In this document: one piece after another, positions 1 to 7,726 of the stretch
Numbering within the stretch: position 1 is the first letter of the stretch
Layout of the letters: every line of letters starts with the position of its first letter
Assembly: GCF_003945385.1 (NCBI RefSeq)
Contig: NZ_AP018920.1
Coordinates: forward strand, 7,182,131 to 7,246,130
DNA length: 64,000 nt
Direction of reading: 5' to 3'
Origin: Pseudonocardia autotrophica
GTDB taxonomy: Bacteria > Actinomycetota > Actinomycetes > Mycobacteriales > Pseudonocardiaceae
Position numbers and translations under genes: made by a program
The notes under the pieces: model-generated
The model's input: only the letters and a program-made list of their open reading frames with translations
What the model was told of the DNA's origin: nothing
The model's database searches: none

Positions 1-711
1 ACGACGGTGAAGGCCGCCGCCTCGACGCTGCTCGACGGCGCCGACCCGGCGGAGCTGACGCTGGCCGACGGGCAGGTCGTGCACCCCGACGGGCGCGGTG
101 TCGCGTTCCGGCACGCGGCGGGCGTCGTGCACTGGGATCCGGCGGCGCTGCCCGACGGTGTGCCGGCCCGGCTCTACGCCGAGGCCGAGTTCTCGCCGCG
201 GGAGACCCGGGCCGCCACCGCGGACGACCGGATCAACTCCTCGCTCTGCTACGGCTTCGTCGCCGAGATCGTCGCCGTGTCGATCGACCCGGACACCCTG
301 GAGATCGGCGTCGACCGGGTGTCGTCGGTGCACGACGCCGGCACCGTGCTCGACCAGACCCTGCTCGACGGTCAGGTGTACGGGGCGCTGCTGCACGGGC
401 TCGGCGGCGCCGGGTACGAGGAGTTCACGCACGCCCCGTCCGGCCAGCCGACGTCGGCGACGTTCCTCGACTACCTGTGCCCGACCAGCGCCGAGGCCGG
501 GTTCGAGCTGCGCACCGATCACGTGGTGACCCCGTCGCCGCTGACCCCGCTCGGCGCCAAGGGCTGCGGCGAGGGGTCGTCCATGAGCTTCCCGGTGGCC
601 TACGCCAACGCCGTCGCCGACGCGCTGGCCCCGCACGGGATCGCCATCACCTCGCTGCCCCTGCACGGCGAGGTCCTGCACCAGAAGTTCACCGAGAAGG
701 AGCGTTCCTGA
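1..711 (+). CDS. Molybdenum hydroxylase large subunit (CoxL/XdhA type), C-terminal part, cut by window start
   Basis: This is the C-terminal 236 codons of a molybdopterin-binding large subunit of the xanthine dehydrogenase / CO dehydrogenase family; the reading frame is already open at base 1, so the gene begins outside the window. The block GAKGCGEGSS near the C terminus matches the family's active-site loop, whose Glu acts as base at the molybdenum centre. It is followed after one base by an enoyl-CoA hydratase and then by FAD and 2Fe-2S subunit genes, giving a complete three-component enzyme. The substrate cannot be read from this fragment. The embedded CoA-pathway gene suggests an aromatic or N-heterocyclic acid rather than CO; that is inference. 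Confidence 0.88.
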   Translation, partial: TTVKAAASTLLDGADPAELTLADGQVVHPDGRGVAFRHAAGVVHWDPAALPDGVPARLYAEAEFSPRETRAATADDRINSSLCYGFVAEIVAVSIDPDTLEIGVDRVSSVHDAGTVLDQTLLDGQVYGALLHGLGGAGYEEFTHAPSGQPTSATFLDYLCPTSAEAGFELRTDHVVTPSPLTPLGAKGCGEGSSMSFPVAYANAVADALAPHGIAITSLPLHGEVLHQKFTEKERS

Positions 712-712
712 C

Positions 713-1495
713 ATGGCACTCACCGGCGGCGACGTCGTCCTCGACCGTGGCCACGACGGCCGGGTCGCGTACCTGACCCTGTCCCACGGCAAGTACACCG
801 TCGTCACGATGGAGATGCGGCGGCTGGTCGCCGAGCGCTTCGCCGAGATCGACAAGGATCCTCAGGTCAAGGTCGTGGTGGTCCGCTCGGACGGCCAGCA
901 CTTCACCTCCGGCGGCGACATCGCCGGGTTCATGGAGGTCGACCCGATCGACCTCACCGATCTCGGGCACGACGTCACCGCCCCGGCGCGCAGCACCAAG
1001 CCGGTGATCGCCGCGATCGACGGCTACTGCTTCGGCGTCGGGCTGGAGATGGTGCTCTCCTGCGACATCCGGCTCGGCACCGGCCGCACCCAGCTGGCGC
1101 TGCCCGAGATGAACCTCGGCATGATCCCCGGCTCCGGCGGCACCCAGCGCCTGGCCCGGCTGATCGGACTGTCCCGGGCGAAGTTCCACATCATGACCGC
1201 CACCCGGATCCAGGCCCGGCAGGCGCTGGACTGGGGGATCCTCTCCGGCGAGCTGCACGACGACCGCGACGCGCTCTACGCCGCCGTCGACGAGCTGGCG
1301 CTGAAGATGGCCGGCTTCTCGCCGGCCGCGCTGCGCACCGCGAAGGAGGTGCTCGACCGCGGCGTCGACGGCCCGCTGTACACCGGCATCGAGCTGGAGC
1401 GGAAGGCCTACTCGATGCTGCGCGCCACCGAGGACTTCGCCGAGGGTGTCAAGGCGTTCGGCGAGAAGCGCGCGGCGGAGTTCACGGGTCGCTGA
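713..1495 (+). CDS. Enoyl-CoA hydratase/isomerase (crotonase family)
   Basis: A 260-residue crotonase-fold protein, normal length for the family, acting on CoA thioesters in the cytoplasm. The oxyanion-hole segment (GGDIAGF, about residues 64-70) and the PEMNLGMIPGSGGTQRL block are clear. The first catalytic Glu (PEMN) is kept, but where crotonase has the second Glu this protein appears to have His (AKFHIMTA), so simple hydration of a 2-enoyl-CoA is not certain. It starts one base after the large-subunit stop, and its stop overlaps the next start by one base, so it is translated as part of the hydroxylase operon. A ring-directed hydratase step in aromatic catabolism is plausible but inferred. 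Confidence 0.85.
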   Translation: MALTGGDVVLDRGHDGRVAYLTLSHGKYTVVTMEMRRLVAERFAEIDKDPQVKVVVVRSDGQHFTSGGDIAGFMEVDPIDLTDLGHDVTAPARSTKPVIAAIDGYCFGVGLEMVLSCDIRLGTGRTQLALPEMNLGMIPGSGGTQRLARLIGLSRAKFHIMTATRIQARQALDWGILSGELHDDRDALYAAVDELALKMAGFSPAALRTAKEVLDRGVDGPLYTGIELERKAYSMLRATEDFAEGVKAFGEKRAAEFTGR

Positions 1496-2367
1496 TGAAA
1501 GCCGCACCGTTCGCCTACGTCCGCCCGGCAACGCTCGACGACGTGCTCGCCGAGCTCGCCGGCGGGGACGGCAAGGTGCTGGCCGGCGGGCAGTCGCTGG
1601 TGCCGGTCCTGGCCATGCGGCTGGGCCGGCCGGGCACGCTCGTCGACATCACCGCCGTCCCCGCGCTGGCCTCGGCCACCGTGGAGAAGGACGGCTACCG
1701 GGTCGGCGCTGCGGTGCGCCAGCGCGCGGTCGAGCACGATCCGGCGGCCCGCGCCGTCCCGCTGATCGGGATGGCGATGCCGTTCGTCGGGCATCGGGAG
1801 CTGCGCAGCCGCGGCACCGTCTGCGGCAGCCTCGCGCACGCCGATCCGGCGGCCGAGCTGCCCGCCGTCGCCTGCTGCCTGGACGCCCGGGTCGAGCTGG
1901 CCGGCCCGGCCGGACGGCGGACGGTCCCGGCGACCGAGTTCGTCACCGGGGCGATGAGCACCGCGGCCGGTCCGGAGGACCTCGTCGTGTCGGTGACCTT
2001 CCCGGCCGCCGCGGCGGGGGAGGGGTACGGCTTCGCCGAGATCGCCCGCCGGCACGGCGACTTCGCGCTCGCCGGGGTCGTCACCCGGGTCCGGGTCGGT
2101 CCCGGCGGCGCCGTGACCGACGCCCGGTTGACCGGCTTCGGCGTCTCCGACCGGCCCGTCACCCGGGACGTCACCGGGCTGTTCGACGCCGGGGAGACCG
2201 AGCACGACCTGCGCCCGGCCACCGCGGCGCTCGCCGAGGAGGTCGTCGACACCGGCGGGGACACGCACGGCTCGACCGGATACCGGCGGCGGCTGTTCGG
2301 CGTGCTCGCCGCACGAGAGCTGTCCCGCGGGCTGCGCCGCGCCCGGGACCGGAGGGAGACCGCATGA
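1495..2367 (+). CDS. Molybdenum hydroxylase FAD-binding (medium) subunit, CoxM type
   Basis: A 290-residue protein that carries FAD and passes electrons between the iron-sulfur subunit and the final acceptor. The two FAD/diphosphate motifs of the family are visible: AGGQSLVPVLAMRLG near residue 30 and TVCGSLAHADPAAELPA near residue 105. Length is normal. The start ATG overlaps the upstream stop by one base, and the stop overlaps the next ATG (ATGA), so the subunits are translationally coupled. Confidence 0.92.
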   Translation: MKAAPFAYVRPATLDDVLAELAGGDGKVLAGGQSLVPVLAMRLGRPGTLVDITAVPALASATVEKDGYRVGAAVRQRAVEHDPAARAVPLIGMAMPFVGHRELRSRGTVCGSLAHADPAAELPAVACCLDARVELAGPAGRRTVPATEFVTGAMSTAAGPEDLVVSVTFPAAAAGEGYGFAEIARRHGDFALAGVVTRVRVGPGGAVTDARLTGFGVSDRPVTRDVTGLFDAGETEHDLRPATAALAEEVVDTGGDTHGSTGYRRRLFGVLAARELSRGLRRARDRRETA

Positions 2368-3614
2368 CCGCCCTGTCCGACCCCGTGAGCTCGCGCACGC
2401 ATCCCGCACCTCGCGAGCGGGTCGCCGCCGACGAGACCGTCGAGATCGCGATGACCGTCAACGGCACCGAGGCCACGGTCGCGGTGCCGCCCCGTGCGCA
2501 CCTCGCCGACGTGCTGCGTGAGCAGCTCGGCCTGACCGGCACCCACCTGGGCTGCGAGCACGGCGTGTGCGGGATGTGCACGATCATGGTCGACGGGCAG
2601 GCGGCCCGGGCCTGCCTGCTGTTCGCCGTGCAGTGCGAGGGCGCCGACATCGTCACCGTCGAGGGGCTCGGCACCCCCGACGACCAGCATCCGCTGCAAC
2701 GGGCGTTCTCCGCCCATCACGGCCTGCAGTGCGGCTTCTGCACCCCCGGCATGCTGATGAGCAGCTACGACCTGCTCCGCTCCACCCCGGACGTCACCGC
2801 CGAGGAGCTCCCCGAGCAGATGTCCGGCGTGCTCTGCCGGTGCACCGGCTACCGCGGGATCCTCGCAGCCGTCGACGACGTCGCGCAGACCTACCCGGAC
2901 GGCGTCCCCGGGCCGAAGGCGTGCGGGCACCGCACCCTGGTCGGCCGTGGCAGCGGCGGCGGGTCCGGGGCGGGTGCCCCGGCCGGCGAGATCCCGGCGG
3001 CCGCGCTGCCCGAGCAGGTGGAGCTCCCGTCCGGCCCGCCGTCGGCGGTGGTGGAGGTGACGAGCACGCTGCGCTCGCCGGTCGACCGGGTCTGGACGGT
3101 GCTGAACGACTTCGACCTGCTGGCCCGCTGCCTGCCCGGCGCCCGGCTGACCGAGGTGCTCGACGGCGACCGCTACCGGGGCCGCGCCACCGTCGCACTC
3201 GGCCCGGTGAAGCTCTCCTTCGACGGCCTGGCCCAGGTCGTCGAGCGCGACCCGGCCGCGCACCGGCTGCGCTTCCACGCCCAGGGCGCCGACGCGGGCG
3301 GCAGCGCCACCCGGGCCGACGTCGTGTTGGCCGCCGAGAGCGGCCCGGACGGCGGGACCGTGCTGACCGCGCACGCCGACGTCCACCTCACCGGCCGGGT
3401 CGCCCAGTTCGGCCGGGCACTCGCGGGGGACGTCTCACGGCGGATGTTCGAGCAGTTCGCCGCGAGCGTCGACGAGGCCGCGGAGACCGGATCGGTGACC
3501 GCGCCGGGCCGCGGGGCGCAGCTGCGGCTGCTGCTGGGCACCGCCCGGGACACCGTCGGGGCGCTCGCCCGGCGCGGGCTCGGCCGGCTCCGCGCCCGGC
3601 TGCGCCGGCCCTGA
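2364..3614 (+). CDS. 2Fe-2S subunit (CoxS) fused to a CoxG/SRPBCC domain
   Basis: A 416-residue two-part protein. Residues about 27-180 are a CoxS-type small subunit with two 2Fe-2S clusters: a plant-ferredoxin set (CEHGVCGMC with a later Cys) and the C-terminal set (CGFC, then CRCTGY). After a Gly/Ala/Pro linker, residues about 228-375 are a CoxG-like SRPBCC domain (SPVDRVWTVLNDFDLLARCLPG), which in the CO dehydrogenase system is a separate protein linked to membrane anchoring. A basic, Arg-rich tail follows. The start was placed at the ATG of the ATGA overlap with the FAD subunit, just before the CoxS homology; the longer open frame upstream is a shadow of the FAD subunit. Confidence 0.9.
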   Translation: MTALSDPVSSRTHPAPRERVAADETVEIAMTVNGTEATVAVPPRAHLADVLREQLGLTGTHLGCEHGVCGMCTIMVDGQAARACLLFAVQCEGADIVTVEGLGTPDDQHPLQRAFSAHHGLQCGFCTPGMLMSSYDLLRSTPDVTAEELPEQMSGVLCRCTGYRGILAAVDDVAQTYPDGVPGPKACGHRTLVGRGSGGGSGAGAPAGEIPAAALPEQVELPSGPPSAVVEVTSTLRSPVDRVWTVLNDFDLLARCLPGARLTEVLDGDRYRGRATVALGPVKLSFDGLAQVVERDPAAHRLRFHAQGADAGGSATRADVVLAAESGPDGGTVLTAHADVHLTGRVAQFGRALAGDVSRRMFEQFAASVDEAAETGSVTAPGRGAQLRLLLGTARDTVGALARRGLGRLRARLRRP

Positions 3615-3700
3615 ACGGCACTGAACTCCACTGAACGGCACTGAACGGCACTGCTCTCCGCTGACCTGCACCGACCTGCACCGACCTGCACTGACACAGC
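3611..3700 (+). repeat. Degenerate 10-bp tandem repeat, nine units
   Basis: From the 2Fe-2S gene's stop codon onward the sequence steps in decamers: four units based on CTGAACGGCA, then CTGCTCTCCG, then units based on CTGACCTGCA or CCGACCTGCA. Every unit begins CTGA, CTGC or CCGA and most end GCA. The array sits between the hydroxylase operon and the BenE-type transporter gene. Confidence 0.85.
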
Positions 3701-3763
3701 TACTTCCCTGGACACCACGAACCCGTGCACCGAACCGGTGCGTGATCGCGAGGAGGCGACACG

Positions 3764-5068
3764 ATGGCGGCACCCGCCGACGATCCGGCCGAGGACACCG
3801 TCACCGATCCACCGCGACCCGCCGAACCGGCGTCGTCGCGGCGGATCGAGCCGGGCCCCGGCATCCGCTCCGGTCTGCGCGGCCTGCCCGCACGGCTGAA
3901 CCCCGCGACCATCGGCGCCGGGGTCGTCGCAGCCGTGTTCGGCTGCACCGGCCCGGCGCTGATCGTGATCGACGGGGCCGCCGCGAACGGGCTGCCCGGT
4001 GAGCTGATCTCGTCGTGGATCTTCGGGATCTACGTGTTCGGCGGGCTGATCTCGCTGGTGCTCGCGCTGCGCTACCGGATGCCGGTGGTCGGCGCCTACT
4101 CCATCCCCGGCGCGGTGCTGGTGGTGGGGGCGATGGCGAGCTACCCGTTCGCGGAGGTGGTCGGCGCGTTCCTGGTCGCCGGGGTGCTGGTGCTCGCGCT
4201 CGGGTTGTCCGGGCTGATCGGTGTGGTCTCCCGATGGCTGCCACTGCCGATCGTGATGGCGATGATCGCCGGAGCGCTGATCCGGTTCGGGACCGGTGTG
4301 GTCGACGCGGCCGGATCGGCGCCGTGGATCGTCGGGGCGGCCGTCGTCGGCTTCCTGGTGCTGTCCCGGTTCGTGCCGACGGTGCCGGGCGCGCTCGGCG
4401 CACTCGGCGCCGGGCTGGTCGCCGCAGTGCTCACCACCGGTTTCTCCGCCCAGGAGACCGCCGTCTCCGGATGGACCATGCCGACGCTCGTCGCCCCGGC
4501 GTTCGACCTGGGGGCGATCCTCGCCGTCGGGATCCCGCTCGCGGTCCTGGTGGTCGCCGCGGAGAACGCCCAGGCCTACGGCGTGCTGCTCAGCCAGGGC
4601 TACCGTCCGCCGATCAACGCGATGACGGTCGCCAGCGGGATCGGTGGACTGCTGGCCCCGCTGACCGGCGGTCACAACGCCAACATCGCCGGTCCGATGA
4701 CGGCGATCTGCTCCGGTCCGCAGGCCGGGCCGGATCCCGAGGCGCGGTACGCGGCGAGCGTGGTGAACGGCCTGATCTTCATCGCGTTCGGGGTGCTCGC
4801 CGGCTTCGCCGTCACCGCGGCCACCGCGCTGCCCTCCGAGCTGGTCGCCGCCGTCGCGGGACTGGCGATGATCGGGGTGCTGGTGTCGTCGTTCCGCGGC
4901 GCGTTCGGCGAGGGCCGGTTCCGGACCGGGGCGCTGACGGCGCTGGTCGTGGCGATGAGCGGGATCGCACCGCTGGGGATCTCCAGCCCGTTCTGGGCTC
5001 TGGTGGCCGGTGTGGTCGCCTCGGCCGTGCTGGAGCCCGCCGACTTCCGGACGGCGGCCCGGGGCTGA
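3764..5068 (+). CDS. benE: BenE-family benzoate/H+ symporter-like membrane transporter
   Basis: A 434-residue integral membrane protein with about 11-12 hydrophobic helices starting near residue 48, after a charged, Pro-rich cytoplasmic N terminus. The patterns GCTGPALIVIDGA, MPVVGAYSIPGA and GGHNANIAGPMTAICSG are typical of the BenE transporter family, which imports benzoate with protons. The start is an ATG with the ribosome site GAGGAGG 8 nt upstream. Its place just downstream of the molybdenum hydroxylase and enoyl-CoA hydratase genes suggests that it brings in an aromatic acid for that pathway (inference). The family is confident; the substrate is not. Confidence 0.85.
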   Translation: MAAPADDPAEDTVTDPPRPAEPASSRRIEPGPGIRSGLRGLPARLNPATIGAGVVAAVFGCTGPALIVIDGAAANGLPGELISSWIFGIYVFGGLISLVLALRYRMPVVGAYSIPGAVLVVGAMASYPFAEVVGAFLVAGVLVLALGLSGLIGVVSRWLPLPIVMAMIAGALIRFGTGVVDAAGSAPWIVGAAVVGFLVLSRFVPTVPGALGALGAGLVAAVLTTGFSAQETAVSGWTMPTLVAPAFDLGAILAVGIPLAVLVVAAENAQAYGVLLSQGYRPPINAMTVASGIGGLLAPLTGGHNANIAGPMTAICSGPQAGPDPEARYAASVVNGLIFIAFGVLAGFAVTAATALPSELVAAVAGLAMIGVLVSSFRGAFGEGRFRTGALTALVVAMSGIAPLGISSPFWALVAGVVASAVLEPADFRTAARG

Positions 5069-5177
5069 GTCCGGCGTCCCGGGTGCCGCGCCGTGCGCCG
5101 CGGCACCCGGGACCGCCCCGCACGCTCCACGCGCACGGTTCCGAGTGGAGCCCACGAGCACGCGCAGGGCGCACGGC

Positions 5178-5633
5178 CTACGGCGCGGGCGGCGGGGCCA
5201 GGCCCGGGATCTGCCGGCTCCGGCCCCGGAGCTCGGCGACGACCGTCCCGTCGCCGGTCCGGACCGTCACGTCGTAGAGCCCGGACCGTCCGGCCAGCGC
5301 CCGTTCGGTCGCCTCGGCGGTCAGCACGTCACCGGTGCGCGCCGGTCGCAGGAACGCGATGTCCGCCCCGGTCGCCAGCGCCGAGATGCCGTGCGCGTTG
5401 CACGCGTACGCCATCGCGGTGTCGGCCAGCAGGAACAGGTAGCCGCCGTGGCAGACGCCGTGACCGTTGGCGTGGTCCTCGCCGACCGTCATCGTGGCGA
5501 CGGCACGCCCCGGCGCCACCTCGGTCACCTCGACACCGGCGGCCCGCGCCGCCCGGTCGGCCGCCCGCATCGCCGCGACGGTCTCCTCCGCGATCCGCTG
5601 CCGGTCGGCGCCGGTGCTCCCCGTGCTCGTCAC
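5178..5633 (-). CDS. paaI: PaaI-type hotdog-fold thioesterase
   Basis: About 151 residues, a hotdog-fold acyl-CoA thioesterase like PaaI of phenylacetate catabolism, which frees CoA from hydroxylated phenylacetyl-CoA dead ends. The signature HGVCHGGYLFLLADTAMAYACN is close to the PaaI pattern HQSCHGGQLFSLADTAFAYACN, including the catalytic-loop Asp, and FLRPARTGDVLTAEA follows. The open frame extends to an ATG at 5675, but the GTG at 5633 is preferred: it leaves about 43 residues before the conserved AVATMTV strand, close to the E. coli protein, and a GACACT hexamer lies 6 nt upstream as in a leaderless start. Its company with hydroxylase, hydratase and BenE genes supports an aromatic catabolic role. 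Confidence 0.85.
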   Translation of the reverse strand: MTSTGSTGADRQRIAEETVAAMRAADRAARAAGVEVTEVAPGRAVATMTVGEDHANGHGVCHGGYLFLLADTAMAYACNAHGISALATGADIAFLRPARTGDVLTAEATERALAGRSGLYDVTVRTGDGTVVAELRGRSRQIPGLAPPPAP

Positions 5634-5713
5634 CGGGACAGTGTCATCGGCACCGCTGTCACCGCAACGGTGCACCCCACCCCGGTGGCCACCGCCCGGC
5701 GCAACGTCCCGAC

Positions 5714-5719
5714 TAGGCT
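5714..5719 (+). promoter_or_regulatory. -10 hexamer TAGGCT of a leaderless start
   Basis: TAGGCT lies 7 nt before the ATG of the NYN gene and there is no ribosome site between them, the geometry of leaderless transcription. Confidence 0.6.
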
Positions 5720-5726
5720 CGCCGGC

Positions 5727-6383
5727 ATGAGCAGCGGGGCGGGGACCGTGACGGGCCAGCCGGGGCGCACTGCGCCGACCGGACCGCTGGAACGGGTACT
5801 GCTCGTCTGGGATGCCCCGAACATGGACATGAGCCTCGGCTCACTGCTGGGCGCCCGGCCCACGTCGGCCTACCGTCCCCGGTTCGACGCCGTCGGCCGC
5901 TGGCTGCTCGATCTCGCCGGCCCGGAGGCCGAGGCCGAGGCGTGCGTGTTCACCAACGTCGCCGCCGGCAGCATCGAGATCGTCCGGCCGTGGGTCGAGG
6001 CGCTGCGCAACGTCGGCTTCGCAGTCTTCGCCAAGCCGAAGAGCAGCGAGGACTCCGATGTCGACGACGACATGCTCGCGCACATCGACATGCGCGCCGG
6101 CGAGGGCAGGCTGCGGCACGTGGTCGTCGCGTCCGGCGACGGGCGGGCATTCAAGGACCCGCTGGAGAAGCTCGTCGAGGCGGGCACCGACGTCTCGGTG
6201 ATCGGGTTCCGGGAGTACGCCGGGTTCGCGCTGTCCTCCGAGGTGATCTCGTTCCTCGACCTGGAGGACATCGACGGCGTGTTCCGCGAGCCGCTCCCGC
6301 GGGTCTCGCTCGACACGCTGCCCGACGAGGGTGCCTGGCTCCCGCCGTTCCGGTCGCTGCGCTCGCTGCTCGAGCGGCGCTGA
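5727..6383 (+). CDS. NYN-domain protein (PIN-like nuclease fold)
   Basis: A 218-residue protein matching the NYN/PIN-like family. The start of the fold, VLLVWDAPNMDMSLGSLLG (from about residue 24), carries the first conserved Asp. Later acidic clusters (SSEDSDVDDDMLAHIDM) and the VVVASGDGRAFKDPLEKLVEAG strand supply the other metal-binding acids. Such proteins are predicted metal-dependent RNases; no activity is assigned here. The ATG was chosen because it follows TAGGCT by 7 nt. Two bases after its stop begins the amidohydrolase gene, so the two are probably cotranscribed. Confidence 0.85.
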   Translation: MSSGAGTVTGQPGRTAPTGPLERVLLVWDAPNMDMSLGSLLGARPTSAYRPRFDAVGRWLLDLAGPEAEAEACVFTNVAAGSIEIVRPWVEALRNVGFAVFAKPKSSEDSDVDDDMLAHIDMRAGEGRLRHVVVASGDGRAFKDPLEKLVEAGTDVSVIGFREYAGFALSSEVISFLDLEDIDGVFREPLPRVSLDTLPDEGAWLPPFRSLRSLLERR

Positions 6384-6385
6384 GG

Positions 6386-7723
6386 ATGGCGGTGCTGCAG
6401 CGGCTCACCGCCCCGGTGGCGCTCAGCTGCGCGCCGGGCTTCCCGGTCGTCCGCGACGCCGTGCTCGACGTCGACGAGAACGGGACGATCGCCTGGTTCG
6501 GCCCGGCCACCGCCGCGCCGGCGACCGACGCCGTCGTCCGGCCGCTGCCCGGGCTGATCATGCCGGGTCTGGTGAACACGCACTGCCACACGCCGATGTC
6601 GCTGCTGCGCGGGATGGGCGGTGATCTCCCGCTGATGCCGTGGCTCACCGACGTCATGTGGCCGGCCGAGGCGCTGCTGACCGAGTCCGACGTGCACGCC
6701 GGGATGCTCGCCGGCTGCCTGGACCTGCTCCGGACCGGCTGCACGACCAGCGTCGAGATGTATTTCTTCACCGACGCGCTGACCGACGCCGTCCGGACCG
6801 CCGGATCGCGTGCCGTGCTGACGCCCGGCATCATCGCGGCGCCCGGCTGGGATCGGCTGGGCAGCTGGGAGCAGATGCGCGACGACGTGTCGGCCCGGAT
6901 CGACGCACACGGCCTGTTCCCGGGCGGCGACGGCCGGATCGAGCTGGGCTACGGCCCGCACTCTGCGTACACGCTCCCGCCCGGCGCGCTGGCCTCGATC
7001 TCCGAGCACGCCCGCGAGCGGGGCGCCCTGGTGCACACGCACGTCGCCGAGTCCCGCGGCGAGGACGCCCACCTGCGCGACGAGCACGGCTCCGTACCGG
7101 CGATGCTGGACGCGGGCGGGGCGCTCGGCGGCCGGATACTGGCCGCGCACTCGGTGCACCTGTCCGACGCCGACATCGCCACCTACGCCCGGCACGGGGT
7201 CGCGGTCGCGCACTGCCCAGGCTCGAACGCCAAGCTCGCGGCGGGCACCGCCCGGCTGCTGGACCTGCGCCGGGCCGGCGTGCCGGTGGGGCTGGGGACC
7301 GACGGGCCGGCCTCCGGCGACGACCTGGATCTCTGGCACCAGGCTCGGCTCGCCGGGCTGCTCGCCCGGATCGGCGCCGACGACGCCGCCGCGATCACCG
7401 CCGCCGAGGTGCTCCTGATGGGCACCGCCGACGCCGCGGCCGCGATCGGACGGGACGACCTGGGGGTGCTCGAGGCGGGCCGGCAGGCCGACGTGGTGCA
7501 CGTCGACACCGACGACTCCGCCTTCGTCGCCCCGGAGGACGACGCCCAGCTGGTGTCGAACCTGGTGTGGGCGGGCGGCTCCCGGCTGGTCCGGGACGTC
7601 TGGGTCGGTGGCGAGCAGGTCGTCGCGGGCGGCGAGCCGACGATGGCCGATCGCCGGGAGTCGCTCACCGCGGTGCGCGCCGTCTCGGCCCGGCTCAGGA
7701 AGGCACTGGCCGCAGACGGCTGA
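6386..7723 (+). CDS. Amidohydrolase of the TrzA/MtaD (methylthioadenosine/S-adenosylhomocysteine deaminase) family
   Basis: A 445-residue cytoplasmic metal-dependent hydrolase/deaminase. In order: a small N-terminal beta domain; the HxH metal pair in GLVNTHCHTPMSLLRGMGGD; the HTHVAES metal and substrate His; the HSVHLSD His; and GTDGPASGDDLD with the metal-binding Asp. A C-terminal beta-sandwich ends in DVWVGGEQVVAGG. The family includes deaminases of methylthioadenosine, S-adenosylhomocysteine, guanine and triazines, and the substrate cannot be told from the sequence. It starts two bases after the NYN gene's stop. Confidence 0.85.
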   Translation: MAVLQRLTAPVALSCAPGFPVVRDAVLDVDENGTIAWFGPATAAPATDAVVRPLPGLIMPGLVNTHCHTPMSLLRGMGGDLPLMPWLTDVMWPAEALLTESDVHAGMLAGCLDLLRTGCTTSVEMYFFTDALTDAVRTAGSRAVLTPGIIAAPGWDRLGSWEQMRDDVSARIDAHGLFPGGDGRIELGYGPHSAYTLPPGALASISEHARERGALVHTHVAESRGEDAHLRDEHGSVPAMLDAGGALGGRILAAHSVHLSDADIATYARHGVAVAHCPGSNAKLAAGTARLLDLRRAGVPVGLGTDGPASGDDLDLWHQARLAGLLARIGADDAAAITAAEVLLMGTADAAAAIGRDDLGVLEAGRQADVVHVDTDDSAFVAPEDDAQLVSNLVWAGGSRLVRDVWVGGEQVVAGGEPTMADRRESLTAVRAVSARLRKALAADG

Positions 7724-7726
7724 GCG

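Noticed and set aside
3173..5161. Long minus-strand open frame (662 codons) across the CoxS-CoxG and BenE-type genes
   Set aside because: Gly/Arg/Asp-rich antisense shadow of two well-identified genes; no domain and no ribosome site.
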